Below are positions 48,351 through 59,645 of a stretch of DNA of 64,000 nucleotides, in pieces. Below the pieces are notes generated by a model. That model was not told where the DNA came from, made no database searches, and was given only the letters and a program-made list of their open reading frames with translations. The stretch is taken from positions 8,906,501 through 8,970,500 of the forward strand of contig JAILWY010000002.1 of NCBI GenBank assembly GCA_022113835.1, written 5' to 3'. The translations under genes and the position numbers were made by a program. This DNA is from Atopsyche davidsoni (lineage: Eukaryota; Arthropoda; Insecta; Trichoptera; Hydrobiosidae). Each line of letters starts with the position of its first letter. Within the stretch, counting starts at the first letter, position 1.

Positions 48351-49690
48351 GGTAGTTTACTAAGGCAAAACTATTTTTTAAAAACACCCAAAGCGCAGAA
48401 ACACTTCTGTCATAATTCATTGATATGATCACTGATGGATCATCCATGTTTTAAAATAGTTTCATGAGCTTGTATAAAATATGCTTTCCCTTGAATCTAA
48501 AACTGCGATGTAGAAAGACCCGAAGACCTACTACATTATTCTCCCTAAGAAAACCATTAACAGATATACGAGTATTGCTCAGTAAGATGGTCACCAACCT
48601 TTTCTTAAGAGAACCATTCTGAAGAAGATATAAAATATTTATTTACAATATATATTTATTAGTAAGTGTTTATTTTTGCTTATTTACAAACCACGAATAC
48701 AATATATAGCGAATATATAATTAATTTATTATGTAAACTACTAAAATATAAAATATCCGTCGATTTTATGTTGAGTTATTAAATGAAATAAAATTTAAAT
48801 TAGTTATAAAAAGTAAAGCATACCAATTATTGAAAGTTATTTTGGATGCTTTGTAAAATCAATTTTAAAACAATCACATTCAAAAACAAATTGATATGTT
48901 TGTATCGCTTTCTATTGTGTTTTGTGTTATTTTCAACCCTTTAATTAATATATCAATAATTTATTTTATCACAATGTACACACGTGTGTAAGTTATATTG
49001 CTGTGTATTCAATTTTCAAAAGGCTTCATTTGATTCAGATGCCTTCATATTTATTGGGCTCATTGCCAATTAATTAATACATTTCACTTGTCAGGAAGAA
49101 TATTGCTTTTATATTCATTTCACATTCCAATACAGTTCCAATAAATTTACGAATGTTGTTTACGAAGGGAGATTTTTAATAAACACATTTTATCTCCAGC
49201 ACACAAAAAAAAGTTAATGAAATATAATTCCTCGGAGACCTTCTTACAAAAACGTAATTTCCGGTCTCCCTAAGCGATTTTGTTTGTATATTTGAATATC
49301 TCCTTATAGTATAGTTACAAGACATTTAATTTAAGCGGATATTAATATTCTTTGATGAAAAATAAGCTTGATATTTAAATATATATATTTATAAACTTTC
49401 CTTTTTATTTTGTTAGTATTGTAAAAATATATATTTTATCAAATTAATGAAATGCTCATTAATTAAATTGCTCATTAAAGCTTCAACGCTCTATATTTTG
49501 TATAAATAGAATCCCGAAGGCAAAGATTTTTTAAGTTATTTTTCAGTTATTATCACCTAACCAAATAAAAATTTAATTGTTACGACTTTGCTATTACACT
49601 TATTTAATATTCACGTTTACATGCCTTCATGTCTTGACCGGTACAAGATAAACGTACAAAGTAGCCCAACATAAAACTACAAGCACATAA
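48351..49690. other. AT-rich stretch, nothing recognised
   Basis: No elements or exons were recognised. Confidence 0.5.
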
Positions 49691-50160
49691 AATTCCATTT
49701 AAAAGCCACAAATCTCGGGGGCCGTTTCAGCTCACCAGCCCCAGCTAAAGCAAAGTGATAAAACAGCCCAGGTTTTTTGCACGGGCACTACACTACGGAC
49801 GAGGCAGCACCGATTACGGAGTTAACATCGCTGAAACAGCTGTCGGGTACAAGTTTACATATAATATGGCATTTGAATAAGCGGGCAAGCCGGCGATAGA
49901 CAGAATAAATTACCGACCACGAGCAACAACTGCCCGCGCCGCTATCGCCGTCTGGGGAGCCACGGCCAGGCGGGCATATGTAAGATCGCAAAAGTGCTGA
50001 TAGGAAGGTTCCGCAGGCCTGCTGATAACTTCACCGCGGATATAAATACAGCCCCTCGCCTGACTGCCCCGCGGAGCCTCCGGGAACCACCCCCCAGCGC
50101 CTCGGAGACCGGTGGGCTAGATTAGGTCATTAAGCGCTTCGGAAAGCCATGCGACAAGCT
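49691..50160. promoter_or_regulatory. GC-rich island with TATA-like box
   Basis: A strongly GC-rich block in which TATAAATA occurs at 50041-50048, followed at once by GC-rich sequence. This spacing could support a core promoter on the plus strand, but no first exon with a donor is recognisable downstream. It also contains paired 'cctcgcctgactgccccgcg' and 'cctccgggaaccacccccca' blocks. A minus frame of 67 codons is unconvincing. Confidence 0.3.
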
Positions 50161-50560
50161 TTTCTATTTAAAATGCTGTCCCTAGAAAAGTACACTTCAC
50201 AGAAATCCATGTTCTTTATATTTACGATAACAATTAGTTCGGCAATATTTACGGCTTTACTATAACAATAAAAAAAATCTAACGATTTTGTGATACTCTA
50301 AAAAATTCATTAGTTTTAAATTAATCAAAGAAATTGCGTGACGACGCAATATTAGCATTTCTTAATAGACCACGTAATTCACATAACTAACAATTTCATT
50401 TTAAAAAATTCATTGATAGTAATGAGAGTTAGTAAAGATGAATTATTTGATTTCAGATATGCTATATCATAATAAAACTCAATTCAAGCACAGCTGGTAG
50501 TACAGCGCAACTAACCACTGGGCTCTTAACTTTCTTGTGCTTTCTAGTAATAGCCCTGAG
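50161..50560. other. AT-rich stretch, nothing recognised
   Basis: No features were found. Confidence 0.45.
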
Positions 50561-50677
50561 TGGTCTCTTATTTTCTTTGAATTTCTCCGCAGTGCGTAGT
50601 CTGCCCCTCATGCCAGCCTCTCCTTCGGATTTTTCTACCACTACTACGCAGGTGAATCAATGTTTACATTCACTTAC

Positions 50678-50855
50678 GAGCCACCTCTCGCCTCTCCGCC
50701 GCACGGCTCTCCAGCGAGGGTTATGATGAGGGAACTCAGGTGACGAGACGAGAAGTTTGCGCCCCACCAGCGTAATGCAATCAAGGGGTTGAAATTTGAA
50801 GGAGTTGATAAAGTCTGGTCCCGCTGATAATGTCAAAAGACCAGCGAGTCTCCCC
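50678..50855 (-). other. Candidate minus-strand exon, unrecognised
   Basis: On the minus strand TTTTCTTACAG precedes 178 bases of balanced composition that end at GGCTC followed by GTAAGTGA, a strong donor. One frame is open throughout and continues on both sides (73 codons in total). It would enter with one base completing a codon and leave in phase 0. The peptide includes 'DCITLVGRKLLVSSPEF' and an arginine-rich end, and matches no family I recognise. A noncoding exon or coincidence remains possible. On the plus strand, 50593-50651 also has splice-like ends. Confidence 0.35.
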
Positions 50856-50879
50856 CTGTAAGAAAATTTATTTTGCATC

Positions 50880-51815
50880 TGATTAAACTAGCTAGATTAG
50901 CTTGTGTTGTTGAGAGAACATTTATTAAAAAAACTACGCACTGCGAGAAACTTAATGAAAATGAATGTCCACTCATGGCGATTACTAGAGACCTGAGTAC
51001 GAGAAAGTCAAAGCTTAAGTTAGGTTAGGCTTGTTTTTTTAATAACCACGTCATAGTGTACACTTAATGCAATAATTATTTTGTGAGTTATACACGTAAA
51101 TTCAAAATAAATAGTTTCATAATATATAAAGTAGCATTAGGAATCTTAATTAAAAATACATTAGTCTGGCCAGGATTATTCCGACCCACAGGGGAGATAC
51201 TAATATGTAGTGAAATTTTATAAAACCAAAGAAAAAAGTCATCACGCCTTTATATATAATACACAAATCACATAACCTAACACATGGTTTCGTGTGGTAG
51301 GTTACATGTGGTGTATTTCAAGCTTTGTTTAAAAGGTAACATTAACTTTAACAACTTTCAACGAGTTTCTGTGAGAAAAACCAAAAGTTTATAATTTATT
51401 ACAATTGTATAATTGGCGCTTATTTACACCTTCGTAAGTTATTTCACTCAAAACATCTTCTCAATTATGTATATTAGAAATGATATACAATTAGTTGAAA
51501 ATTTATCCTACCTGTTTATTCACTGTTTACCTAAAAATAGATTAATTTAATTTAAAAAACGTATTTTCGTGAGTGTTACGGCCTATGGATCCATGTTGAT
51601 TATTTAAGAAATGAATTTGATTTGAAAGTAATAAAAATTTGCAAAAAAAATTACTGTTTTAAGCATTTATCAAATCCATAATTTATATTTTTAACGAAAT
51701 ATGTGTAATCATGCTGTCTGATATATCTGCAATATTCAAATAATATTTTTTACATACCTCAATTTTTTTTTATTTTACGAAACTTTGACATTAAAAAAAA
51801 AGACTAAATTTAGAC
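50880..51815. other. AT-rich stretch, nothing recognised
   Basis: A 'gttaggttagg' word occurs near 51021. No gene. Confidence 0.45.
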
Positions 51816-52160
51816 GTTTTTGACTGCAAATAAAATTGCACGACGCGGCAATATTCCGGGCCAAATTATCTACCTCTCCATAAATCCGGATACTTCTCGC
51901 AGGCCTTCACATAATTTTTGTGTAAACTCGGGCCGCAGTATCTCAAGGTGGCCGAGGGCAGCGGAGACAGCGCCGGCCGGGAGATTGCGGTCGCCCCGCC
52001 GCTGTTTGCCTCGTTGAAACAATGCGCCGTAAAAAGTCAACTGATGTACATATTTCAGAGCACCACCCCTTGCACCCAAACTCACCCCAACCCCCCCCCC
52101 CAACCCCCCACACCCCCAACCCCCCGCCCGCCACCTGACCGGGGTGCTTCGAAAAGCGCG
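51816..52160. other. GC-rich island ending in a C-rich tract
   Basis: GC-rich from about 51840 to 52030, then low-complexity C-runs at 52078-52135. Frames of 65-119 codons on both strands overlap; the plus frame becomes a proline-rich artefact over the C-tract. A 'ggccgcag' acceptor-like site at 51940 precedes about 40 codons of GC-rich-codon sequence without a recognisable domain. Confidence 0.35.
52078..52135. repeat. C-rich low-complexity tract
   Basis: Runs of five to eleven C separated by A or CA give a strand-asymmetric tract. The minus strand has many G-runs and could form quadruplexes. Confidence 0.85.
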
Positions 52161-52267
52161 CCACCACAAGTGCAGTCTAAAAGCATAGATACTTTTCGTG
52201 AGATATTCCCGCCTACTTTTCATTTAAAAAAAAAAACGAACAGCATCACAATAAAATGCAAGCAATT

Positions 52268-52804
52268 TAGAGTATAGGTCCCGTAATCGAGTTTTTTTCG
52301 AAAAATCGACTTCACCAATCAAAAAATTTGAATGCAAAAAGTTTGATACATCTCTTCTTCCGAACAGAATATATTTTTGATATGATAAATATGTGTTTTT
52401 CCGATTAAAGAGTAGGAATTTGACGATTCGTCATGTCCCTTTTCCAAGAGTCCTAAGCATTTAAAAGTCGTTTTTTTCAATTGGAATTAAAAGATTAAAT
52501 ATAAACCCTGTGCAATATATTATTTTAAAAATTAAAATAAAAAAAATCTTTAACAAACTTTGGTTTTGAAAAGTCGTCATTTTATCCAAGTTTTCAACAT
52601 CTTCAAGATTTTATTTTACCCTGAAAATGGACGTTAATGAAATAATAAAAAATAGATAAATATAATTTATAGTTTTCTCAATACTCTGTATAAAAATCAT
52701 TTCGAGATAGAAAAATAAAGTGACAGTTAAATTAATTAAATGACACGATTTCGCCAGGTAATGGACTGCCATTAACGACAATTAAAAGGCTGGAAGCAAC
52801 TGCC
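52268..52804 (+). mobile_element. TTAA-target element, copy 2
   Basis: Matches 34405-34994 in the same orientation over almost its whole length ('ataggtcccgtaatcgagtt', 'atcttcaagattttatttta', 'cgatttcgccaggtaatgga'), with a shorter region after the left end. The flanking TTAA sites have decayed (tttag on the left, ttatta on the right), suggesting an older or altered insertion. Confidence 0.8.
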
Positions 52805-53630
52805 TTATTATAAAACACACCCACTTTAATAATCACTACAGTTTCGTTAGTAAGTAAAAATATTCCTGCATTATTAAGAAATTGTTAGGAGTGTAATTAT
52901 GCAATTCTCCGAGTTTAATGTGAATATATTTTTATCCGCATAAAAGGTTAATAAATCATACAGAAAGAGACCGCTGGTTACATCAAATTTATTTTTTACT
53001 TATTCTTGAACTATGCACAACTACTTTTCAGCTCATTTTATTTAATTAAGTTATATATTTTTTTGTAAATCTAACACACCCCGCGAGTACACTGCTTGCT
53101 GCTCGGGTAACCAGCACAGACGACCACTACAAGTGTGGTCTGATAGGAAGATATACTTTATGGGAGCTATTCACGTCTAGAAGTTATCCGATGATACTAT
53201 AAAGGAAACTGTTCGTATGATATATTTAAATGCATGGCTCTAATGTGTTATAAAACTTGCTATTTTAAAAATAAAGTGTGATTAAACTATCAAATCACCA
53301 TAACAGCTCATCGTATGTGTTCAAATATAAAATATTTTTCAATTTAATGCATATATATATTTATGAATTTGTTTTGGTGTGATAAGTTAAAGTGTAACGC
53401 ATATTGTCAGAATACATCAAACTAGAGTGTTTGTGGACTTAATTCCATGTATCTGATTATTTCTTAAAAATAAAATAACAATAAATATGCTTAAGCAAAC
53501 TAGTCTTCAGTCATATTTTTAAGTAATTATCTTATCTTCTTATAATATACGCGCTCTTTATAATTTAAAAATAGCAGCTAAGTAAAAAAAAAAAATACTT
53601 TTTCGTACTGTTCTTTAAATCTCAGTAATT
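52805..53630. other. Mostly AT-rich, nothing recognised
   Basis: A small GC-richer patch at 53078-53145 ('cgcgagtacactgcttgctg'). No frames or elements. Confidence 0.4.
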
Positions 53631-53920
53631 CGCTTTTCATCTCTGCTCGCGGGGCGCGGCGGGTTGGAAGGGGGAACCCACTTTTCTTTTTATATACGCA
53701 CAAGTAGTTACGCTGAGATTTTTAATACAAAATAAATTGAAACATTCAAAAATCGCAGGCAATCACTATACAAGTGTACGGAGCCTGTAATAAAACCCGA
53801 CAAGTACGGGGGTGGCCGGGTCCGTCATAAAGAAACCTGCAGATTATTTGCAAGGGCGAGCCACTGTGTCGTGTCACACGGACTTGCAAGCAATGGCGAA
53901 ATAAAAGGAAATATATAAAC
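53631..53920. other. GC-richer island
   Basis: Blocks 'gctcgcggggcgcggcgggt' (53645) and 'tacgggggtggccgggtccg' (53805) occur in AT-rich surroundings. Stops in all frames. Confidence 0.3.
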
Positions 53921-54157
53921 ACTGTGTTTCTCGTGCTAATATTTTTTTACGTATACTATAGTTTATTGCATTTTTTTTCATTTTTATTGCATAATATATA
54001 ATTCATTACCCTTTAATAACAAGCATATTTTTTACAGTTTGTAATAAACTCTACTTCGCAATAAAATATATGTGATTGCATTGCAAATCATACGTAATAA
54101 TAATAAAATGAATACCTGTCACGAGAAGGATTCTATTGAGTAAAAGAAAACTGGTAA
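53921..54157. other. AT-rich stretch, nothing recognised
   Basis: No features were found. Confidence 0.45.
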
Positions 54158-54275
54158 TGGTCGGTAATGCACCGGCCATGTAAGCTTGGGGATGTGGGTT
54201 CAAATCCCACACAAATCACGATGATATTTTTCTGAAAGTTTCTTTAATCAATTTTTAATATTTGAAAAAATGTAC
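54158..54275 (+). mobile_element. tRNA-derived SINE, copy C (best tRNA-like head)
   Basis: The head reads 'ggtaatgcaccggccatgta', 'agcttggggatgtgg', then box B GGTTCAAATCC with its stem partner 'cacacaaatcac'. The body 'gatgatatttttctgaaagt' follows and then truncates. Box A is only approximate. It resembles a degenerate tRNA but lacks a convincing acceptor stem, so it is a SINE and not a functional tRNA gene. Confidence 0.85.
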
Positions 54276-55180
54276 TTAATCATTATCAAAAGAAAACTCG
54301 TTTATTCTTCTTTAATTATATAAAGATTTTCGTGAATTGTTTAAAATTAGTTTTTCAGATTATATCAAATATTTTAGATACTTATTATATATTTCAGTGT
54401 GTACTTGTTAAAAAACAATATGTGGATTTTCAATTTCCTTACTTTAGAGAAAGTTTTAAATAATACGATATTCTACCATACGTTATTCTAATACTAAATC
54501 AGATTTCAGTTTTTAATAAAAATGTAGCATTTTAGATTTGCGACTATTGTAAATAAGTTGCCACTTAGTTGCACTATGTCACTATTATAAATTAAAACGA
54601 ACCTTCACGAAGGGAACGCCAAAATTTCATTAGATTAAAATCCCGTTTCTAATCATGGTGGAATAATTTTAATCTACTTTAATATGATTCTCTTGTTCTA
54701 TCCTCCGTTAATTATTAAGCATCCACTCTAAGAGAAACCCAATTCCCTCTTTACCTAGTCCTTTATTAACCCAAACGCCTCCAAACCTGTCACTCATTGG
54801 TACATCGCTGTCACTCAGTGGCTCTCTTATTTCAATATTTATGCACACACTCGACAAAGCAATACGTGACTGTTCTTACCTTTACAGAAAACCTGTAGTG
54901 GTGAGTCAATGAAACAGAAGCAGTTAATAAAGTCATCTTGTAATAAATTAATAAAACGTATATTTGTTGAACTCCAATAGCAAACATTTCTTGCACTACA
55001 TATATCCGATTTTTTAAAAATTAAAAACTTGAGAAAATTACGTTGACGAAACGCAAATAGGTAAATCTGTTACGAATTTTTCTTTTTAACGCTTATGACT
55101 AAATCAGCAAGATATATAGAATTTAATTAAATTTATAGTTTGCTTTATTTGCAAGTAAAACATATAGAAAATTCAAAATC
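54276..55180. other. AT-rich stretch, nothing recognised
   Basis: A slightly GC-richer patch at 54690-54910 contains 'tgtcactcattggtacatcg' and then 'ctgtcactcagtggctctct', a short near-repeat. No gene. Confidence 0.4.
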
Positions 55181-55440
55181 AGGCAACTCGCCAGCGGGGC
55201 TGGGTGTCGGGCAGCTGACGCTGACGAGCAACTGCGCTGCAACATTTTATTTTGGCTTATGCCGACATCTTGTTTTGTTATTTCCATGATGGCGGGCATT
55301 GTTTGTTCGAGAATTTATCGTGTAGCTCTCGAGTCAAACCGCATTTCCTATTATGCATATTTTCAGGAATGTGATAGCGTTGTGTTTGCGTTTAATGCAA
55401 GTGAAACAAAGTACGTGCATGTTAATTAAATAATTTATCC
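55181..55440. other. GC-richer island
   Basis: Contains 'cggggctgggtgtcgggcag' and 'catgatggcgggcattgttt' (ATGGCGGGCATT, similar to the YY1-like words at 18308 and 34251). No coding frame. Confidence 0.3.
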
Positions 55441-55795
55441 ATTGTGTTTTTTTTTATTATATTAAACGTATCACATTTCACAAAAATAAGATGATGAACT
55501 AATCATAAAAGCTGCAATGAAAAATTTAATATGTTGACAGAGATATACTTAATAAAGAGCTTTCATATTTCATATAAATTGTTTTCAGCATGAATGAATA
55601 TATCCTTTTACAAATATACAGAAATCAAATAACGCATGTTACTTACTTACTGTTTGTAATCAAATATATTTTATGAAATATGAACGGTTATTATTATTTT
55701 CTAAATTTTTAATCGCCTTCGCTGTGCCTTTTGTATTTGTAATATATTTGTGAAATTTTCGTATATATTATTAGTTGCAGATTAAATTAGTAATT
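55441..55795. other. AT-rich stretch, nothing recognised
   Basis: No features were found. Confidence 0.45.
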
Positions 55796-55930
55796 GGCTT
55801 GAAACTCGCGGCCAGCTGCATTATGTATCAGGGCGTTATTCACCGGTTCGTTAGTTACCCCACAGCTTCGGCCTCAGCTCGGGTTAACTATTAACCCCTA
55901 ACTACTACACCCGTCAGTTGCCGATGAAAA
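55796..55930. other. Small GC-richer island
   Basis: A GC-richer block with 'gcttcggcctcagctcgggt' and 'taactattaacccctaacta'. Stops in all frames. Confidence 0.25.
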
Positions 55931-56165
55931 TGATATTGGATCGTTTACCAATAATAATCGAGACATGCTTTTCGCATCTCGCTTTTCAAAGTCTTAATAG
56001 ATTCATTATTTTTAAGGTTGATATGATAATATATTCAGTACATTTCCATTATCAGTATAATACATTAACCATTTTAGATATATATGAAATAAGGACACTA
56101 TTAAAGACCAATACTTAATAAGCTTAATACATACATAAACTTCTGTAAATCAAAGAAAACCTTAA

Positions 56166-56723
56166 GAGCCGTGATACCATTTGCTTGTACCTATTGCGAA
56201 AAATTTTATTAATTTAATAAATTTTTAAATCACTTTATTTTTCTATGTCGAAAGTTGATTTTTTTACAGAGTATTGAAAAAACTATAAATTATATCTACC
56301 TATTTTTTATTATTTAATTAACGTCCATTTTCAGGGTAAAATAAAATCTTGAAGATGTTGATAAATTGGAAAAAATGACGACTTTCAAAACCAAAGTTTG
56401 TTTAAAGATTTTTTTTTTTAAATTTTCAAACAAATCCCAACAGGAGGGTTTATAATTAATCTTTTAATTCCAATTGAAAAAAAGAGTCATAAATGTTTAG
56501 AATTCTTGGAACAGGAACATTGCGAAACTCCAATCCCGAAATTTCAATCGGAAAAACACATATTTATCATATTAAAAGTAAATTATAAGAAATAAAAAAA
56601 AATGGTAGTAGATAAATAGATGTATCTAACTTTTTGCATTTAATTTTTTTTGATTGGTGCAGTCTATTTTTCGCAATACGTACAAGCAAATGGTCAAAAA
56701 ACTCGAATTTGGTATCACGGCTC
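56166..56723 (-). mobile_element. TTAA-target element, copy 3, 558 bp with intact ends
   Basis: Perfect TTAA duplications lie at 56162-56165 and 56724-56727. The terminal inverted repeats begin GAGCCGTGATACCA at both ends, and the subterminal 'atttgcttgtac' is also inverted. The interior is the reverse complement of the copies at 34405 and 52268. TTAA target choice is characteristic of piggyBac-type elements, but no transposase is encoded, so this is a nonautonomous derivative. Confidence 0.88.
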
Positions 56724-56727
56724 TTAA

Positions 56728-56925
56728 GGTTTTTTTTAATGCCTCTAATGAAACCAAAACGTTGTAACAATACGAATGAAAAAAACGCGGTATGAGACCC
56801 AAGAACCGAATATTTATTAGACCAAATTACTATGTTTATTTCATACTTAGGACGAAAAAAATAGTTCGAATCAATATGTTTTCACTTTCCAGGTGTTTCA
56901 AGGTGCTTGCAGCGCAAATAGCTCA
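56728..56925. other. AT-rich stretch, nothing recognised
   Basis: No features were found. Confidence 0.45.
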
Positions 56926-57200
56926 CATATCTCCGGAGGTCCGTCAGCCGGCACATTTACAAATCTGAATGTATTTTTCATGCGGAAACACAAAAACACT
57001 TAGCCGCGCTGTTCGACTCGCAAGGCAGTGGATCAAAGAGGCTCTCGTGGAGGCAGTCGCTCAAATCAAATATGATTTGCATGCCTTTGGCTCAAAGCAA
57101 TGGTAATCGCTGGCGAAACAAGAGTCCGGCTTGGCTGGGACGATCATTTCGTATTATTCAAAATTCATACCGGGCACTGCGCAGACCCCTTGTGCTGGCA
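56926..57200. other. GC-richer island
   Basis: Contains 'atatctccggaggtccgtca' and 'gaggctctcgtggaggcagt'. Short frames only. Candidate noncoding regulatory DNA. Confidence 0.3.
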
Positions 57201-57889
57201 ACTTCCGCTTGATACTAAATAAAACTAGGAAAAACGTCATAGTTATTCAAAGAAAACTAAACCAAACCATAGTTTGGAAATTAAAAATTATTCATGCGTT
57301 AAAAACAATGGAATATTCTTTGCTTTATTCGTGAATATTTATTTATTCAATTCTTCATATAAAACCTTATTTTTAAGATAAACTCTATGTTAAATTTTAC
57401 AAATAACACATTTAAATAAATTAAACTTAGAATTTAGGGCTTTTTTTAAAATTCAACATTAATATTGTAAATATATTTTTTGAATTGAATATCAATAACT
57501 TAAAATGTCAATAACAGAACCCTTCCCTTTTTTGCATTAAATTTATATAATTAATATTTGACAAACATGCTTCGTGAAATAAAAAGATAGCTTGATATAT
57601 ATTTATACTCCAAAACTTTTGAATTTAACATGAAGCGTTGGTGAGTTGTTTAATATGTATAAAATATAAATTAATTAAAAATTACGTTGTGAGTTCTTAA
57701 CAAATATCAAAAATAATTCCAGCATCAAGTTTCTTAGTTGTTGAATTCGATTCTAAATTAAAAATATCGTATTCGATAATAGTGGCTTTCTCCATTCACG
57801 CTTTCATTTCAAAGATTTTCATTAATTTCTCGTATAAATAACAAGTTTATCAAGCAAAACTTGCGCCTCAAATACAAGTAATTTAATTT
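57201..57889. other. AT-rich stretch, nothing recognised
   Basis: No features were found. Confidence 0.5.
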
Positions 57890-58180
57890 ATAAGTCGCGT
57901 TTTGAATGCTAATACTGGGAACGCCTCGACGCCGACCGGTCGGAAAATTTATATGAACGAGACTACCTGACAAGGTTATCCAAAAAATAGCATAAACTTT
58001 GCGAGAAGACAAAACGGGTAACTTAATATCAAAGGGGTTGCGAAAATAAGATCCTATGCCGGCCTGACACAACACGGCAATATTTTACAAGTAAAAATAT
58101 TTGGAGCCAAAGTAGCGCCATACATTGTTTATTGCGATTCTATATGGAGGCGTTTTATCTCTAAATTGTTTACTCTCAGA
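57890..58180. other. Less AT-rich block
   Basis: Includes 'cgcctcgacgccgaccggtc'. The 88-codon minus frame across it (57809-58075) has no recognisable domain. Probably an island of the same type as the others. Confidence 0.25.
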
Positions 58181-59020
58181 ACAGAGGGTATTTTTTAGAT
58201 CTCAAATAGCTTTTCGGCTTCTATTTTTAATATAATTGTCAACCTAATATGCTCCATGCGACTATTTACACTGGCTGTTTTATTCAAGAAAAAGCTTTGT
58301 TATGTAAACGTGTTACTTACGAGTACACACATTGTCCCAAAAATGAACTGATATTTGTGCTAGAGCACAATGAGCTTTAATAAAAATGAATTTATGTTTC
58401 CATTCAAGCAAAATACATAAAATTTGTTGGTATAAAATAAAACTTTAAATTCAGCAGGCAAAATAGAATAAAGAGAAAATCTTTTAATTTATAAAAGTAA
58501 ATACAAATGTATTTGATAAGCACGTTAATACAATAACTCAAAGAATGATTTAAATTTGTTTTAAGCTATGATTTATTATTCTCTTGCTTGGTTAAATCTG
58601 TTTTCATTTTCCAAATATATTTATCATTGACAAGATTAAAGAGACTGTCACGAATCACCAATATTCTGATTTCTACGTATTTACCATTTAACTGGCAAAT
58701 TTGATATTTTGTACGAAAGTAGTGCTGAATTAGAATTTGAATCACACCGTTATAATAACATAACACTGTGATATTTATTTATTCAAAATGACTACTCTTA
58801 CTTTTATTTTTATTTTAAGAGCTCAAGACATGCAAACTCATATAATTTGAGAATCATAAGTGTGTAACCATACGAAAAAATACGCAAAAATCACTTATAA
58901 CTCTATGATCTTTTTTATTGTATACATGGATATCACATAAAAAATTTCACTTGACAGGTTTTTTTTTTCATTTCTGTCCAACGCGGAGAAAAGAAACGTA
59001 AATATATTTATTATTCTATT
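58181..59020. other. AT-rich stretch, nothing recognised
   Basis: No features were found. Confidence 0.5.
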
Positions 59021-59088
59021 GGATCTGATTCTAGTCCTGTAGTTAGAACGCTTGCTTTCAGACAGAAATGCTAACCACTAGACTACAA
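59021..59088 (-). repeat. tRNA-like segment (degenerate tRNA or SINE head)
   Basis: On the minus strand 'gtagtctagtggttagcat' contains TAGTGGTTAGC, an excellent box A. About 40 bases later 'ctacaggactagaatcagat' lies where box B would be, but is degenerate. The cloverleaf cannot be completed, so a functional tRNA is unlikely. It differs from the SINE family at 45.5 and 54.2 kb. Confidence 0.45.
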
Positions 59089-59345
59089 TTAGAAATATTT
59101 TACTCAATGCTTTGATTATTACAAGCATTCATAATAATAATACAGATATTACATCAGTCTATTCAGAGTAAAATTCAATAGTAAAATTAGTTTTAAGTAG
59201 TACTAAGATACGAGTTGTATTATAAAATCTTTCCGCGAAGCTAGCTAGTTATTGAAAACCAACACTAATGAAGACTCTATTTATTACAGGCAGTTGGTGT
59301 TTATTTAAGGTATTCGTTCAAAAACATTGATTTGAATTAATTATT
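59089..59345. other. AT-rich stretch, nothing recognised
   Basis: No features were found. Confidence 0.45.
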
Positions 59346-59565
59346 TTGCGTTTAAATTTCATTGGGCTCCCCTTTCACAGATGCTGCGCTTTCACAAAGC
59401 CCCGCATTTGCTTACGCAGAAAGCCTTGTCAGGATCTGCATTGTTCGGGTGTGTTATCATTTCAAATTATGCTCCCGCATGCATTCCCGGCGGATATTAT
59501 TCCCGCGAGATTGTTTTGAAGCAATCATAGCGACATCACCCTCCAAAATAAATAGTCACAATTAA
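59346..59565. other. GC-richer island
   Basis: A 67-codon ATG-initiated plus frame without a domain covers 'gcatgcattcccggcggata' and 'ttattcccgcgagattgttt'. Probably noncoding. Confidence 0.3.
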
Positions 59566-59645
59566 CAAGATACACAACAATCGACTACCATGACTTTAGC
59601 GGTACAATTACATTCATTCGATATTATCTTGTTGCTGTTCTTATA

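Noticed and set aside
50593..50651. Plus-strand micro-exon with acceptor TTTCTCCGCAG and donor CAG/GTGAAT
   Set aside because: 59 bases without a recognisable peptide; the minus-strand candidate next to it has better signals. Left unannotated.
51918..52277. 119-codon frame with proline-rich middle
   Set aside because: The proline stretch is the C-run low-complexity tract, the frame runs on into a transposable element, and it overlaps frames on the other strand.
54158..54215. Functional tRNA gene
   Set aside because: Box B is good but the acceptor stem does not pair, and the sequence continues into a body shared with other SINE copies.
59021..59088. Functional tRNA gene
   Set aside because: Box A is excellent, but box B is degenerate and no acceptor or T stem can be paired. 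Kept only as a tRNA-like repeat.
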